Assembly (NCBI GenBank): GCA_009602725.1
Contig: WELB01000017.1
Location: forward strand, 129,615 to 165,303
Source: Spirogloea muscicola
Taxonomy: Eukaryota > Streptophyta > Zygnematophyceae > Spirogloeales > Spirogloeaceae
DNA length: 35,689 nt
Reading direction: 5' to 3'
Under the pieces are notes generated by a model. The model had not been told where the DNA came from. It searched no databases and worked only from the letters and a program-made list of their open reading frames with translations. The position numbers were made by a program, and so were the translations under genes. Below are positions 12,125 to 22,868 of this stretch, piece after piece; position 1 is the first letter of the stretch, and each line of letters opens with the position of its first letter.

Positions 12125-13340
12125 TCTACTCCCCTGGCACATATGCCTCTTTCCACAGGCAGTGTTGGTTCCACCAGCCAGATGGTGGCCCTTTCTACAT
12201 GTCGGCCGGGAGTAACCTCCAAGCATGTTGCAGCAGCCATCTTTGTAGCACTGCTTGGCAGCGCCAGGTTACTGCCTGCCTACTCCACCCACTGTGGGCC
12301 GGCACTCACTGCCTGCTGCAGCGAGGGCAGGCAAGCCTTCTCATTGGCCACGAGTGCCTAGGTTGCCCCACGATGAGTGCCAGGTCCCAGAGCGCATATG
12401 CTGGGGCTGTGCAAAATGTGCAACAGGGCAGAGAATGGAACTGAAAGCAAGCCGGGTGCGAGGTAATATGTGAGCACTAGGCCGGGTGCACACAAGAGGC
12501 GAGCATGCAGAACACATTGCCTCTGTGAAACTAGGGCTGCTCTGAAGCTGAAGCTCGGGGACAGGAGTTGTTTTCCTGGATCAGGCAGCATGTCTTGCCC
12601 GCAACACACATGCATGTTCATGCGGAAGCTGAGGGGCAATGTACCCAATATGCTTGCTGGTCGAGCCCTAGGAGCTCCCTCTGGCTTGCGTGGTTGGACT
12701 TTGCTCCCTCGTCCACCTCTTGCACTTGCTTTCTGCTTGACGAGCGGTGACGAGCGGTCACAGAGTGGCCCTCCTGTTTTGAGGATCTGATACCGTTGAA
12801 ACACTTACCCATTGTTCATCTATTGTACGCTTTTGCTGGCTTGCACGGCTGCTCTGTCAGTTTTGCAAGCTCTATGCTGGGTGATGTGGACGCTCAGTTG
12901 ATACGCTGCTTTCATTTCCTTCTACTACTCTGTGTACGAGGGATAGGGTGCTTCTACTCAGGAAAGGACAAGGGTCGGAGGGCCAGTTGGTTCCAGGCGC
13001 GCCCCCAACAGCAGCAAGCTGCATGATGCAGGCCGGTACACCCTGTGGGCTGGCCGAAAGGCGGAACAGAGGTTAGGGTCACAAGCCAGGAAGTGCTTGC
13101 TGGCACTGTGGAGGCCAGCCAATTGCGGCACAGGTGGACAATGCGGACTCCATCACCACTGCTAGGACGCCTCAGGCCAAGGCAGGCTGCTTTGGGCTGG
13201 CTTTCCACACTGGCTTTCCACTGCCTCCTTCGGATGAGCAACTTTTCTGAGGCCAGGGGGACAGCGTTGATTGAGTGGCGGAAGGCCAGAGCGGCCTCGA
13301 GTACAGAGGCAAGCAGGTCCCGAGGGTGGGGGCCGCTGTA
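12125..13340. other. Intergenic stretch, nothing recognised
   Basis: Between the NOSIP stop codon and the retroelement relic I see no exon with credible splice sites and no recognisable protein motif on either strand. A short direct duplication of TGACGAGCGG occurs at 12739-12758. An open plus-strand frame at 13045-13413 is Arg/Ala-rich and may be part of the retroelement relic to its right, but has no motif of its own. Confidence 0.5.
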
Positions 13341-13347
13341 TGCACCT

Positions 13348-13410
13348 CTGTATGCACCTGGCTGGCTTTTACAGGCGCTCTTTCGGAATCAGCAGCCGCA
13401 TTCTTCTATG
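13348..13410. repeat. Dispersed repeat family D, copy 2
   Basis: Begins TATGCACCTGGCTGGCTTTT and continues CTCTTTCGGAATCAGCAGCC. It runs directly into the plus-strand frame of the retroelement relic, suggesting that family D is itself a piece of that element. Other copies are at 9834 and 15472. Confidence 0.65.
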
Positions 13411-13648
13411 TGAGTGTGGCGAACGCGGGACCGAGCCTGGAGAGCTGGCTGCTCATGTTCTGCGCGGTTCCCACGGTGGAGAGCGGACAGCGGCCCACGA
13501 CCGCCTCCGCGACGTAATGCATGGCATCCTGTTGGAGGCTGGTTTCTCCGTGGCAGCAGAGCACTCCGGAATCATGCCAATCCAGCACAGGGCCGACGGT
13601 CTCCATGCCAGGCGTGTAGACCTGGTGGCCACCCGACAGGCCGGCGGG
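13349..13648 (+). mobile_element. Fragment resembling the C-terminal part of a non-LTR retroelement polyprotein
   Basis: One plus-strand frame reads CECGERG, then AAHVLRGSHGG, then HDRLRDVMHGILLEAGFSV, then a stretch with RADGLHARRVDLVATRQ. This order (paired cysteines, a zinc-knuckle-like histidine, then an R/AHD-x-LRD helix and an 'EAGFSV' strand) resembles frames found downstream of reverse transcriptase in many algal and protist retroelements. No reverse transcriptase motif is in the window, so this is a 3'-terminal relic. The frame ends at the single ambiguous base 13649. Family membership is inferred from the motif pattern only. Confidence 0.5.
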
Positions 13649-13649
13649 N
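13649..13649. other. Single ambiguous base (N) at a retroelement/gene junction
   Basis: The only isolated N in the window. On its left is the retroelement relic; on its right the last visible exon of the DUF218 gene begins within about 30 bases. This position is suspicious as a consensus or assembly join. Confidence 0.9.
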
Positions 13650-13680
13650 TAAGCAACCAATAATGGCACGAGTAGCCAAC

Positions 13681-14601
13681 CTTGACCCTTGTTTGAGAGA
13701 AGACCTCGTCGAAGATGAAGGAGGATCTCTTCATGTGAAAGTCGGATGTCACCACGATAAGCTCCGTGATCCCCCGCTCCAAGACGAGCGGCTTGACAAA
13801 TAATGCATTCTGTGTCATTGTCAAAGGCAAATGGAGATCAGATGTGCCAAGCAAGCTTGTATTGCTAAGAGTCATGGGCCTTCTCGAATATATTTGCAGC
13901 AGTCGTGCTTTCTTCGAGGACATCTCGTTCACAACATATGGTTTGCCATTGGCTGTCTGACTCGGAGTCAAAGCAGGCATGCCTAAGGCAGCTCTGACCG
14001 CACAGCATGTCCTTGTGCCTTACGCAAAACCACGGTGAGCGCAGATAAGCAGAGCCATGGCAATGCAGGTATGCTCGGAGGAAGAGCTGGCCCAATCAGC
14101 ACTTGCGGCTCCCCTGAGAGCACCTCCAGCCACTGCCGGGCGGGTCTTGCCACGCACCTCCAAGGTGTTGGAGGCCCGCTCCTCCAGCACGATGCGCTCC
14201 TCGGCCACGCCGAGCTCGCGCGCCAGCTTCGCGGCAGCCCTGGCCTCCGTGACTGTGCAGAGGCATTGGTCGCAGCCAGAGCAAATGCCCCGGAGCATGC
14301 CGGCTCAGCGAAAGCTCGGCTGCTCTGATGAGCGGGGCACCTCACCGTCGCTCAAGTGCGGGAGCTAACGAGGCACAGCCAGCCGCTCGATCGCGAGCCA
14401 CCACGGAGGCTACCCGCAGGTGATCACTCCGTGCTGGGAGCACGTACCGGGACCGCCGCTGTTGTGGCCGGTGAGGAAGAGCGCGGCGGCGCGGCAAGCG
14501 GCGAGCTGCGCCGCGCCGGCGCGCACGCGGGCCTCCAGCGCCGGGCCGCAGGCGCCGTCGGGCCGCACGGCGCAGCCCAGCACAACGACGCCTGGCCGCA
14601 T
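13681..14601 (-). pseudogene. DUF218 (YdcF/SanA-like) protein gene lacking its 3' end
   Basis: Minus-strand gene with three visible exons: 14601-14448, 14252-14158, 13809-13681, all joined in phase. The product starts MRPGVVVLGCAV. It has the DUF218 pattern: an N-terminal VVVLG strand, LEARVRAGAAQL, FLTGHNSGG, then VTEARAAAKLARELGV, IVLEERASNTLE, NALFVKPLVLERG, and VVTSDFHMKRSSFIFDEVF. The family is widespread in bacteria and algae and poorly characterised; some bacterial members act in the cell envelope. Only about 126 residues are visible. The usual remaining 40-60 C-terminal residues would lie past 13680, where a possible donor (GTTGGC) is followed at once by the ambiguous base and the retroelement relic. 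I found no continuation downstream. Either the gene is truncated by insertion or the assembly is misjoined there, so it may be intact in the organism. Confidence 0.75.
13994..14029. repeat. Short dispersed repeat family E, copy 1 (DUF218 intron 2)
   Basis: Contains CTGACCG, GCATGTCCTTGTGC and ACGCAAAA. The same blocks occur at 32350-32394 downstream of BRE1 (TGTGACCG, GCATGTCCTTGTGCATACCG, CAAAA). The match is about 35 bases with small gaps. Confidence 0.5.
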
Positions 14602-15170
14602 TGGGCGCCGCTCGCCGACTCTGCGTATCTCGCTATCTCCCAAAGTACGAACGCCAAATGCCGTTACTTTAAGCAACACTCTGTCGCCGCCGCCGCCGCC
14701 GCCGTTGCCGTCGATGCCGCCGCAACGGCCGCCGACGCCGCCGCAAGTGCCGCCGGGTTGGCCGCGCAGGTTGGCGCGTGGCAGCCACCCTGCGGCTCGA
14801 GCGTGGGTAAATTTATGACATGAAATCGAGCTCGGCTGCTCTAACCTAACGGTGCCGTCGCCGCTGCGCTCCTCCAGAAGCTTCCGGCAGCGAATGCGCC
14901 CGCGGGCGGACGAAGCCGCGGCCGGGGCCATCTGGCCGGCCGCAGGTCCTAATAAGTGGCCAGTCGACAGTCCCGGACCACTGTGGGCCCCCGTCGTGCC
15001 GAGGCAGGTAGCATTGGCCCACCGATCCGATTCAGGCTCCGCGGTTCCGGGCCCGCCCGACTCCGGCCCCGCCTGCAGGCGGCCTGTCGAATCGAAGTAA
15101 GGCACGTGGCAAGTGCCCCCTCCTATTACGAGCCGCTTCACACTCATAACATCTCCCGTTACGCTCGAAG
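14602..15170. promoter_or_regulatory. Head-to-head intergenic region with GCC repeats, candidate bidirectional promoter
   Basis: About 570 bases separate the DUF218 start (minus) from the first visible coding frame of the ATRIP-like gene (plus). The stretch is very GC-rich and has GCC/GCCGTC triplet runs near 14684-14757. A long minus-strand open frame crosses it, but that is expected of such composition and it would also be antisense to the first ATRIP-like exon. No TATA box stands out. The promoter role is inferred from gene arrangement alone. Confidence 0.35.
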
Positions 15171-18100
15171 GTCCCGCCGCCGCCGCCGCCGCCGCCGCCG
15201 GTGTCACCGCCGCGCCAATGGACGCCGGCTCCGCCCCTTCAGCCGGCGACGCCGCCGGCCACGGCGCCCGACGAGGAGCTGCGGCATCGCCTGGCGGAGA
15301 AGGACGGCGCCATCTCCATCCTGCGCTCTCGCCTCGCGCAGGTCCTTGACCCTCACGCAATCCTGCACGCTTTCTGAGCCACTTGATCCAAACAATGAGT
15401 GAGCTACTAGCCCCAACCATAAGCCAACAATTTACCCCAGCTTCACTTGAGAGCGGCCCTCTTTCCTCATGTATGCACTCGGCTGGCTTTGACAACCGCC
15501 CCTCGATGTCAGCAGCCGCGACCTTCCCTGTCGTCCGCTGCCGAGCTGCCTCCGGGGCCGACGCCGCTTTGAAGCAGCGTCCGGCGCGACCTCCTGAGCC
15601 GCCGGTGGCTGCGGCTGTTGCGCAGGCCGACCAGGAGCTCTACCAGCTGCGGAAGCGCTCGTTCGGGACACCACCCGGCGGCGGCGACGGCAGCAGCGCG
15701 TCTCCGCGCTTCACCGCGGCTGCCGACCAGATCCGGACCCCGCCGGTCGACCACGCCAAGGAGGCCCGCCGGCTCGCCGCACAGCTGGCCTTCAAGGTTG
15801 GCTGCCAGCGAGGGCACTGCTGCGTCGTCAGCACAACAGGACTGGAAGGTCGCAGTTGATGCAAGCGAGTGGCCCGTTGCATTTGACGGCAGGATGAGGA
15901 GCTCCTGGAGCTGCAGCACGCCAAATCGGAGGCTGAGGAGCGCCTTGCCGCTTTGGAGCACAGGCTTGAGGAAGCACGGAGCCACAACGCCGAGACAAGG
16001 TCAGGGCTGCCGATTCAGCAGCACCAGATGCTAATGACATTCGTCACCTCCTGACAAGCAGCGATGCTCTTCAGAGTAATATGCTTACGTTCAGCCCTGC
16101 TCGCGACAGGTCAAATGCCGCATCGCCTCCCAAGGATGGCCCGCCCAGGCAGCGGCGGCGGGCTGACGATGGCTGCGCGGCGTCATCACAGGCGCCACTG
16201 GGAATTGCTGTCAAGCCCGGCGTTCGGTCTTCTTTGCCTTCACTGCACACGGGCGTGGTGCGCAGCGCTAGCGACCCGTGGATGCCACCTTGGCCAGCCT
16301 GGAGCCACGAGGGCAGTCCCGGCAAAGGCGAGCCCCCATTGTTGCAGAGAGCGCTTGCTGCGGCCCCTGATGAGCAGGTAGGCCAGCCGCTGTATTTGCA
16401 CAGCAGCACCCAGAACCCGGAGGTGGAGGTCTTCGCATTAATAGCATAGAAATGCTTCCACATTTTAGGCAGTCCTTGTCTGAAATGCAGCAATGTGGCC
16501 ACTTGCCCTTGAATGGCTCGGCGACCCAACTCTGGACGTGCTGCTGTAGCACAAGGCAGAAACATCGGCTGAATGTTGTAGGATGTTCACGGTGCCAAGG
16601 CCTTCCTGATATGATGCAGGGCGGTCCACCATCAGTGCCGCCGCCGCTGCCTGCCGCGGGCACATTCGAGTACGCAGAAGTCGCGCAGGCTCTCCGGCAC
16701 ATCTGGAGCCCAGCAGAGGAGGGCTACACGCTCGTTGACAGCGCTGGCGGCGCAGCGGTGGCCCGGCGGCTCCTCGCCTGCTGCGCCGACGAGCTGTGCT
16801 CCCTCCTGGGAGAGGCCGTGGAGCACCACAAGGCCCCTCCTTCAAAGGGCAAGATGGCTGGGCTGGCAGGAGCTCCTGCACATATGGCAAAGGATCTTGA
16901 GCTCATGCGCGATCTACGAGTTGTTGTCACGAAGGTGCTGCTTACAGCACTCAGCACTCTTAGCAGTTTGCTAACATCGGACAGGTTGATGCGTCGGTGC
17001 TGCAGCAAGCAGCAGTCGCCTGCCAGGTTGCTATGTATGACAACAAGGTTGTGAGTCGCTTCTTGCAGGTCCTGGGGAGCGGCTGCAATGCTGCAGCGCT
17101 CCTCCCGCCACTCCTAGGCCTCTGCGAGTCCACCGACGTGAGCAGCCGGTACACCCTCGCCCTCCAGGCATACAAGCCCAAAAACAATTCAGGTTTATGA
17201 TCTAACGTCTAGCAGGATGCCTCCTGTTTCGTTCCTTGTGAGGCTTGTGGTGCAAGCAATGGCAAGGGTTGCAAGCCAGTAGCAGTTGATTCTGTAGGAG
17301 CAGGGTGTGCTGCAGGAGCGGCGTGCTCTGTGCGCGACCAAGGTGCTGCAGTGCCTCCTCCGTTTTGATCGCGAGAGTCGCGCCCGTATGCTGTGCCCGT
17401 GAGTCAATCCAACATCCACCCTTCCAGGGCTCAGGGATTTCTTCTGCAGATTCAAGTCAGAGCTACACCGCAAACATGCTGGGTCCGTCATTGTATGTAT
17501 CTGTTCTGAGGCTCGGAGCAGCCACGAAGAACAGCTCGATGCTCTTGACTAGCGTTTCTGTACTGCTGCGTTCCCAGTCTCAGTTAGACGCTCATCATCA
17601 CTACTGCTTGCTTTGGCAGGACAAAGACTGCTAAGACTAGCATTTGCAACTCACACGAATGCTATATATGCATCAGGGAAGTGTTTGAAGTGGCAGCTTC
17701 GAATGGCCCAGCATCCGTGCTCGTCGACCATGGCTTCGGCTGGCGCATGATTCAGGACGCCAGGAGGCCTCACCTCTTTTCTGCCAACACAACTCCAGAG
17801 CTACGTTTGCAATTCACTTCCCCGCGCATCATCTGCAAGTTGCACGACCTCCCAGCGTGCAGCAGCCTGGCCATGGATGCAACTTTGTGCAAGGGGAGTG
17901 ACGCCGCCCAGGGGTTGAGGTCAGATGCGAAAAGCACCTGCCTGGAACGCCTCGCGGCACTTCTGTCGCCCTCGTCCAGTGCTGAGCTAAAGGAGGAGGC
18001 AATCAGCGCCCTCACAATCCTCGCTGCTGATTCTGAGCCGCTCATTGAGAGACAGAGGTAGTAATGCCAAAGCCTCGGTGTGAGTTAAATGTACTGCCAT

Positions 18101-19706
18101 CTGGAGTCGAAAATAGAGCCTGTGGTTTCTCCCTCCTTGCATGAGCGGGTGCTGCTGTTGAGAAGACTTGCACTTGCTTGATAGCATGCTAGCAAGGTCT
18201 TCTATCGCAGTCAATCGGATCACAACAACTCTGATGGTACACCTTGCCTGCATGCAGTTTCAGACCGCTGCTTTTTGGTGGTCGATTGGCCCGCCTGCTG
18301 TCTGATGAGGAGCCTGTGGAGTTACGCCAGCAGGGCCTCCGGCTGCACCATCTAATCACAACATGTGACCTTGAGACCTTCTGCTTGGCTGCAGTGGTTG
18401 CTCCCGCTTGTCCTTCACCGTCTGCGGCAGGGCTGAGATGAGCACAAGATGCAGGCTTTCTCTTATTTACCATAGCTCACTTCCTCATACTTTGACCTTG
18501 TTTGCTGCGAGAGGCTGGCTGCTTCACCAACTCTTGTTGGCCCCATGGCAGGTCCGCGCTTGATGGCAGAAATGTGCTCGCAGGAGCCGGAGAACCTTGG
18601 CGGCTGGCATATGCTCGAACAACTTGCAGCTTGCCTGTGCCATGTGGGCACCCACTCGCAGGTCCGCATCAGTGCTGTATTGAGTTGGCAGCAAGTTGAT
18701 CAAGTTCTGACACCTCAAATGTGTCTTCTAGCATCTTCATGATGCTCTGATGTCTTGGCTGATCCTGCAAGGTGGACAATCTCTAATTTCTGACTCCGTG
18801 TCGAAATGTACAGGACTACGGGCTGAGAAGGGCTGCTACCAAGATGCTCCACTTCATTGCGGATGCAGGCGATCAAGGCGTGGAAGCCATTCTTACACTG
18901 GGACTCAGGCATGCAGACGCCTATGTTGAGCACTCCGGCAATGACGTACTGGCCGGTGCAGAGGAGGGAGGGAGTGCTGCAAGGAAGGGCGCAGCAAAGG
19001 GCTCCGACGTAGCCCCCGTCAGCGTTTGCCAGCGGTTGCTCGAATTGATCAACCTGGAGCTGGGAGATGCAGGAGATGCCTTGGACCCGTTGCCGGGCAG
19101 CCACAGTGAGGACAGGTGAGATATTAGCTAGTACTAAATATCAGATCACAATGCCTCATTGTGCACCTCATGCACTCCCCTTGTCAATGTGCAGCAAAAT
19201 GCATAGTATATTGTCGGGCTTCTTGGGGTAAAAGGGGGGGTGTTTGGGTGCAGTAAGAGCACAGTTGCTCTTCTCTTCTATCCCTACACATCGCTTGGGC
19301 AATCTGCTTATCTGGCACGCAATTTTCCTTGCAATACAGAAGTACTTGGTGCCATTGCTTGCATGCAATGCAGCCTTTTCAAGTGAGGCGAATCTGCAAA
19401 GTGGCCCCTCGCTGCTGGATTTGTCACTCGCGCTTGACCATCAATCTCTTTTACTTTTCCGGCAGGACCATTGGTATTATTGGGGAGTTGCTGGAGCTCC
19501 TCCTGCTGCTGCTGTCGAGTGCCGCCCACGGGGCGCTGGCCCTGGAGGCCCTAACTGGCAGCCTGCGTATGGCTCGCAAGGCTGTGGGTGTGACAACCCG
19601 CATCCTTGCCATTGCCGCTAACTCAGGAAGTCCTCGATTCGCTGCGCTGGCCGATTTGGCTGGGAAGTTGCGTGAGCAAGTCCTTGTGGCAATGCCCACT
19701 CGATGA
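15171..19706 (+). CDS. Coiled-coil plus helical-repeat protein, possibly ATRIP/SUV2-like, 12 exons
   Basis: Exons: 15171?-15341, 15626-15796, 15893-15999, 16110-16377, 16620-16934, 16985-17137, 17298-17398, 17677-18057, 18264-about 18390, 18552-18661, 18814-19115, 19466-19706. Almost all joins keep phase; the end of exon 9 is unresolved. Exons 1-3 encode an acidic/basic coiled coil (DEELRHRLAEKDGAISILRS; ELLELQHAKSEAEERLAALE). Then come a basic, Pro/Ser-rich linker and a long alpha-helical C-terminal part with HEAT/armadillo-like helices (ISALTILAADSEPL; RRAATKMLHFIADAG). The order of coiled coil, linker and helical repeats, and the last exon's IIGELLELLLLL...TTRILAIAA pattern, resemble plant SUV2/ATRIP, the partner of the ATR checkpoint kinase; this identity is tentative. 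Exon 1 has no in-frame ATG: the ATG at 15218 is in another frame. A start exon may be missing or a one-base error present. An alternative ending could use an exon at 19785 with a stop at 19934-19936. Confidence 0.6.
15173..15200. repeat. (CCG)n triplet tract at the start of the ATRIP-like gene
   Basis: A run of about nine CCG/GCC triplets that would encode poly-proline in the frame of the exon. Such tracts are prone to sequencing slippage, which may explain why no in-frame ATG is seen. Confidence 0.7.
15472..15535. repeat. Dispersed repeat family D, copy 3, in intron 1 of the ATRIP-like gene
   Basis: Begins TATGCACTCGGCTGGCTTTG and continues with GATGTCAGCAGCCGCGACC. It is related to copies at 9834 and 13348 and lies between exon 1 (ending 15341) and exon 2 (starting 15626). 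Confidence 0.6.
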
Positions 19707-20162
19707 TGACTCCGTCAAAGTGTGCTAGACAAGCTGGCAATGAACCTTAACAATTGCGACTTTTCATGAAGCTCTACATTGCAGGCTTCTCAATTATCTG
19801 GCTACGACTGCCCTGTCGCGGCCATGCTGAGAGACGTCCTGGGTAAAACAGACCATGCGGCCATACGCAATGGGGCAACAGAAAGGGCTCCAACTACTGC
19901 AGCAGTCCTGGCAGGGGGTGTGCACAAAAACTACTGAATCTTCCGTAGCTTTTCCTGCTCCCACACCTTCGAAGAGCCTACAACTTGCAAGCTAGGCCAA
20001 CAAGGGCATGCAGTCTGGCTAACAGCCAGGAATCACAGCCAGGAACGTGAGCTTGTACAAGCCTGTGAACTGAGTATGGTGGGAGAGACAGTGCAGGCGT
20101 TGTACAGGCTGCTCATCTGCTTGCCTGCACACAGGAAAGCGAAAGAATGGCCGACTGCTTAC

Positions 20163-20620
20163 TCAGGCGGGTTGCTGGGACCGGTAACCAATGGGGCTGA
20201 TTTGCCACCTCTTATCAAGAGCACACAAAATAGTGTCATACAGAAGAGAAGCCACCTGCGATGTCTCTACGGCCTCCTTCCATGGCCTCCTCATCCACAC
20301 CAGGGGCTCCCAGTGGAGCACCTCCAGTAGCTCCTTCAGGTGTGGCACTGAGTTTAGAAAGAGAGCATTGGAAATATGTAATGTTCATGTAAAGTATTCC
20401 AGCTGCCAACAAGTAGAGTGCATAGGGAACAAGGAAATCACCTCCTGGCACACGACGTGCAAACGCACTTTGACGTGGTCTTCCACATCGCGCCCGATCC
20501 AATGCAGCAGGCTGCTTCTCCATTGACGCCAAGGCATTCACTGCTAGGGAGGCTCCCTGAAGCCAGCGGCTATCCATGGCCTCCAACAGCCACCACTGAC
20601 ACTGTCATGCATGGTGCCGC
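20163..20620 (-). CDS. Possible two-exon minus-strand gene, unrecognised
   Basis: A frame entering near 20604 reads LLEAMDSRWLQGASLAVNAL. It could splice at a GAG/GTGATT donor near 20439 to an exon starting near 20349 (PHLKELLEVLHWEPLVWMRR), which then runs open to a stop at about 20163. The second exon is helical and Trp-rich and more protein-like than its plus-strand mirror. A different frame over the first part (LLHWIGRDVEDHVKVRLHVV) is equally attractive, which weakens any single model. No family is recognised. The competing plus-strand frame is at 20545-20760. Confidence 0.25.
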
Positions 20621-20760
20621 TCAACGGTGGCCTGCGGCGCTCAGAAGTGCCAACAGAGCTGGGCACACAAGCTGCGGTCCAAGAGCACAACACCGTCAAC
20701 AGGCTCAGTGCAGTGGACCTGATTGCTGAATTGCTGGACCCATATATTGTCAGTGGTTAA
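20545..20760 (+). CDS. Possible last exon on the plus strand, unrecognised
   Basis: An open frame of about 70 codons ends at TAA 20758-20760 and reads RRSEVPTELGTQAAV, then RLSAVDLIAELLDPYIV. An acceptor (CCAACAG, ending at 20589) could start it. It might be a distal exon of the ATRIP-like gene or part of an unknown gene. It overlaps the minus-strand candidate at 20163-20620, so at most one is likely real at the overlap. Confidence 0.25.
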
Positions 20761-21118
20761 AGAGTGACTGATGTGAGTCTCAATGTGTAGCCTTCTGGCA
20801 GAGCGCTACAGGCAAGCAAGCACGTGGGCAATCACTGGCAAATAAAAGACTGTTGAGGGCGCTCTTTGGCATCCACTCATGCAGGAACGCACTGCGAGTA
20901 TGAAATGAGACGTACATTCAAGCAGGCATTAGCAAGGGCCGGAAGATACCAGGCCCATGCGTTGGCTGATCGTGGACATCAAGTAAACTGACGCACGTCG
21001 CACGCCAATGTGGGCTACGAGCCGCTCAGTCCTTGGGGTCATGCGGGTCTGCCCGTTGTGGGCGCCCTTTCATCACCAGCACAGTACATCTTTGTGCAAT
21101 GACCGAGGTGAGAGCCTT

Positions 21119-22108
<990 letters not shown>

Positions 22109-22201
22109 NNNNNNNNNNNNNNNNNNNNNNNNNNNNNNNNNNNNNNNNNNNNNNNNNNNNNNNNNNNNNNNNNNNNNNNNNNNNNNNNNNNNNNNNNNNN
22201 N
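22109..22201. other. Assembly gap (93 N)
   Basis: Ninety-three consecutive N. GCC-repeat sequence flanks both sides of the poly(A)-plus-gap block, suggesting that a GC-rich low-complexity region failed to assemble. Confidence 1.
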
Positions 22202-22404
22202 CAGCCCGCCGCCGGCGCCGCCGCCGCGGGCGGCGGCCGCATGCTGCTGCGTCGGAGCTGCAATGTCTGGCCGGGGCATTGCTTCTGGGCGCGCCTTCTC
22301 TCACAGCCATGGCCGTCAATCGGCGGAGCTGCTCCTCTCGGGGGCCACCGTTAAGTGGCCCCGGCTCCGACAAGAAAAGATCGTGTATTAGAAAGAAATG
22401 TAGG

Positions 22405-22490
22405 CCAAATGGCCAGGTACAAAGGCAAGCACATCTAAAAATCTACATAACCTACAGCAGATTGACCCGCTCAATAACCACGACAAGATA
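22405..22490. repeat. Dispersed repeat family A, copy 2, upstream of DENR
   Basis: Contains GGCCAGGTACAAAGGCAAGC, then GACCCGCTCA and TAACCACGA. The copy at 8847 has GGCAAGCACATTG and GACCCGCTCAGTAACCACGA in the same order. It ends about 380 bases before the DENR start codon. Confidence 0.6.
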
Positions 22491-22868
22491 AGCGCCGGGG
22501 GCCCCCCCGCGCCCGCAGACGCGGGGCGCAGCGAGACGGCGGCGGAACGACAGCGAGACCCTGAATCCCCACTGGACACCAGACGGCCGCTGGCCTTGCC
22601 CCACCTGCCGCGCCGTCCTGGAGCCAGGCGCCAGCCTTTCGTTGGTGTTCGGTCGGCCCTACCATCAAAAGGCGCCCCCTCACCGTCTCCCAGCGCAACG
22701 CCAGGCCGCCGCCGCCTCCGCCGCTCTCGCGGCTGCTGGAAGAGGCCGTCGCTGGAGGGCCACGACGCGTCGGGGCCTTCGCCGATGCGGCAGCAGCACC
22801 GGCGGCCGCCGCGGCCGCCGCCGCCGCCGGGGCGGGCGCCGTGACCGGCGCCCCCTTGGCCTGGCGCC
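22491..22868. promoter_or_regulatory. GC-rich 5' region of DENR
   Basis: Very GC-rich sequence with CCG/GCC runs just before the DENR start codon. Open frames on both strands here are Arg/Pro/Gly-rich and typical of composition rather than genes. A promoter or 5' untranslated role is inferred from position. Confidence 0.35.

Larger units (their letters stand above)
19707..21118. other. Intergenic stretch with unassigned coding potential on both strands
   Basis: At 19785-19842 a plus-strand exon-like block (ASQLSGYDCPVAAMLRDVL) follows a good acceptor and could be an alternative last exon of the ATRIP-like gene. Between 20160 and 20760 both strands have protein-like frames, entered separately. 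20761-21118 holds nothing I can support. Confidence 0.4.

Noticed and set aside
14410-15495. 361-codon minus-strand open frame covering the DUF218 start and beyond
   Set aside because: Only its 3' part (from 14601) matches DUF218. The rest is Ala/Gly/Arg-rich composition across a GC-rich promoter region and is antisense to the first exon of the ATRIP-like gene.
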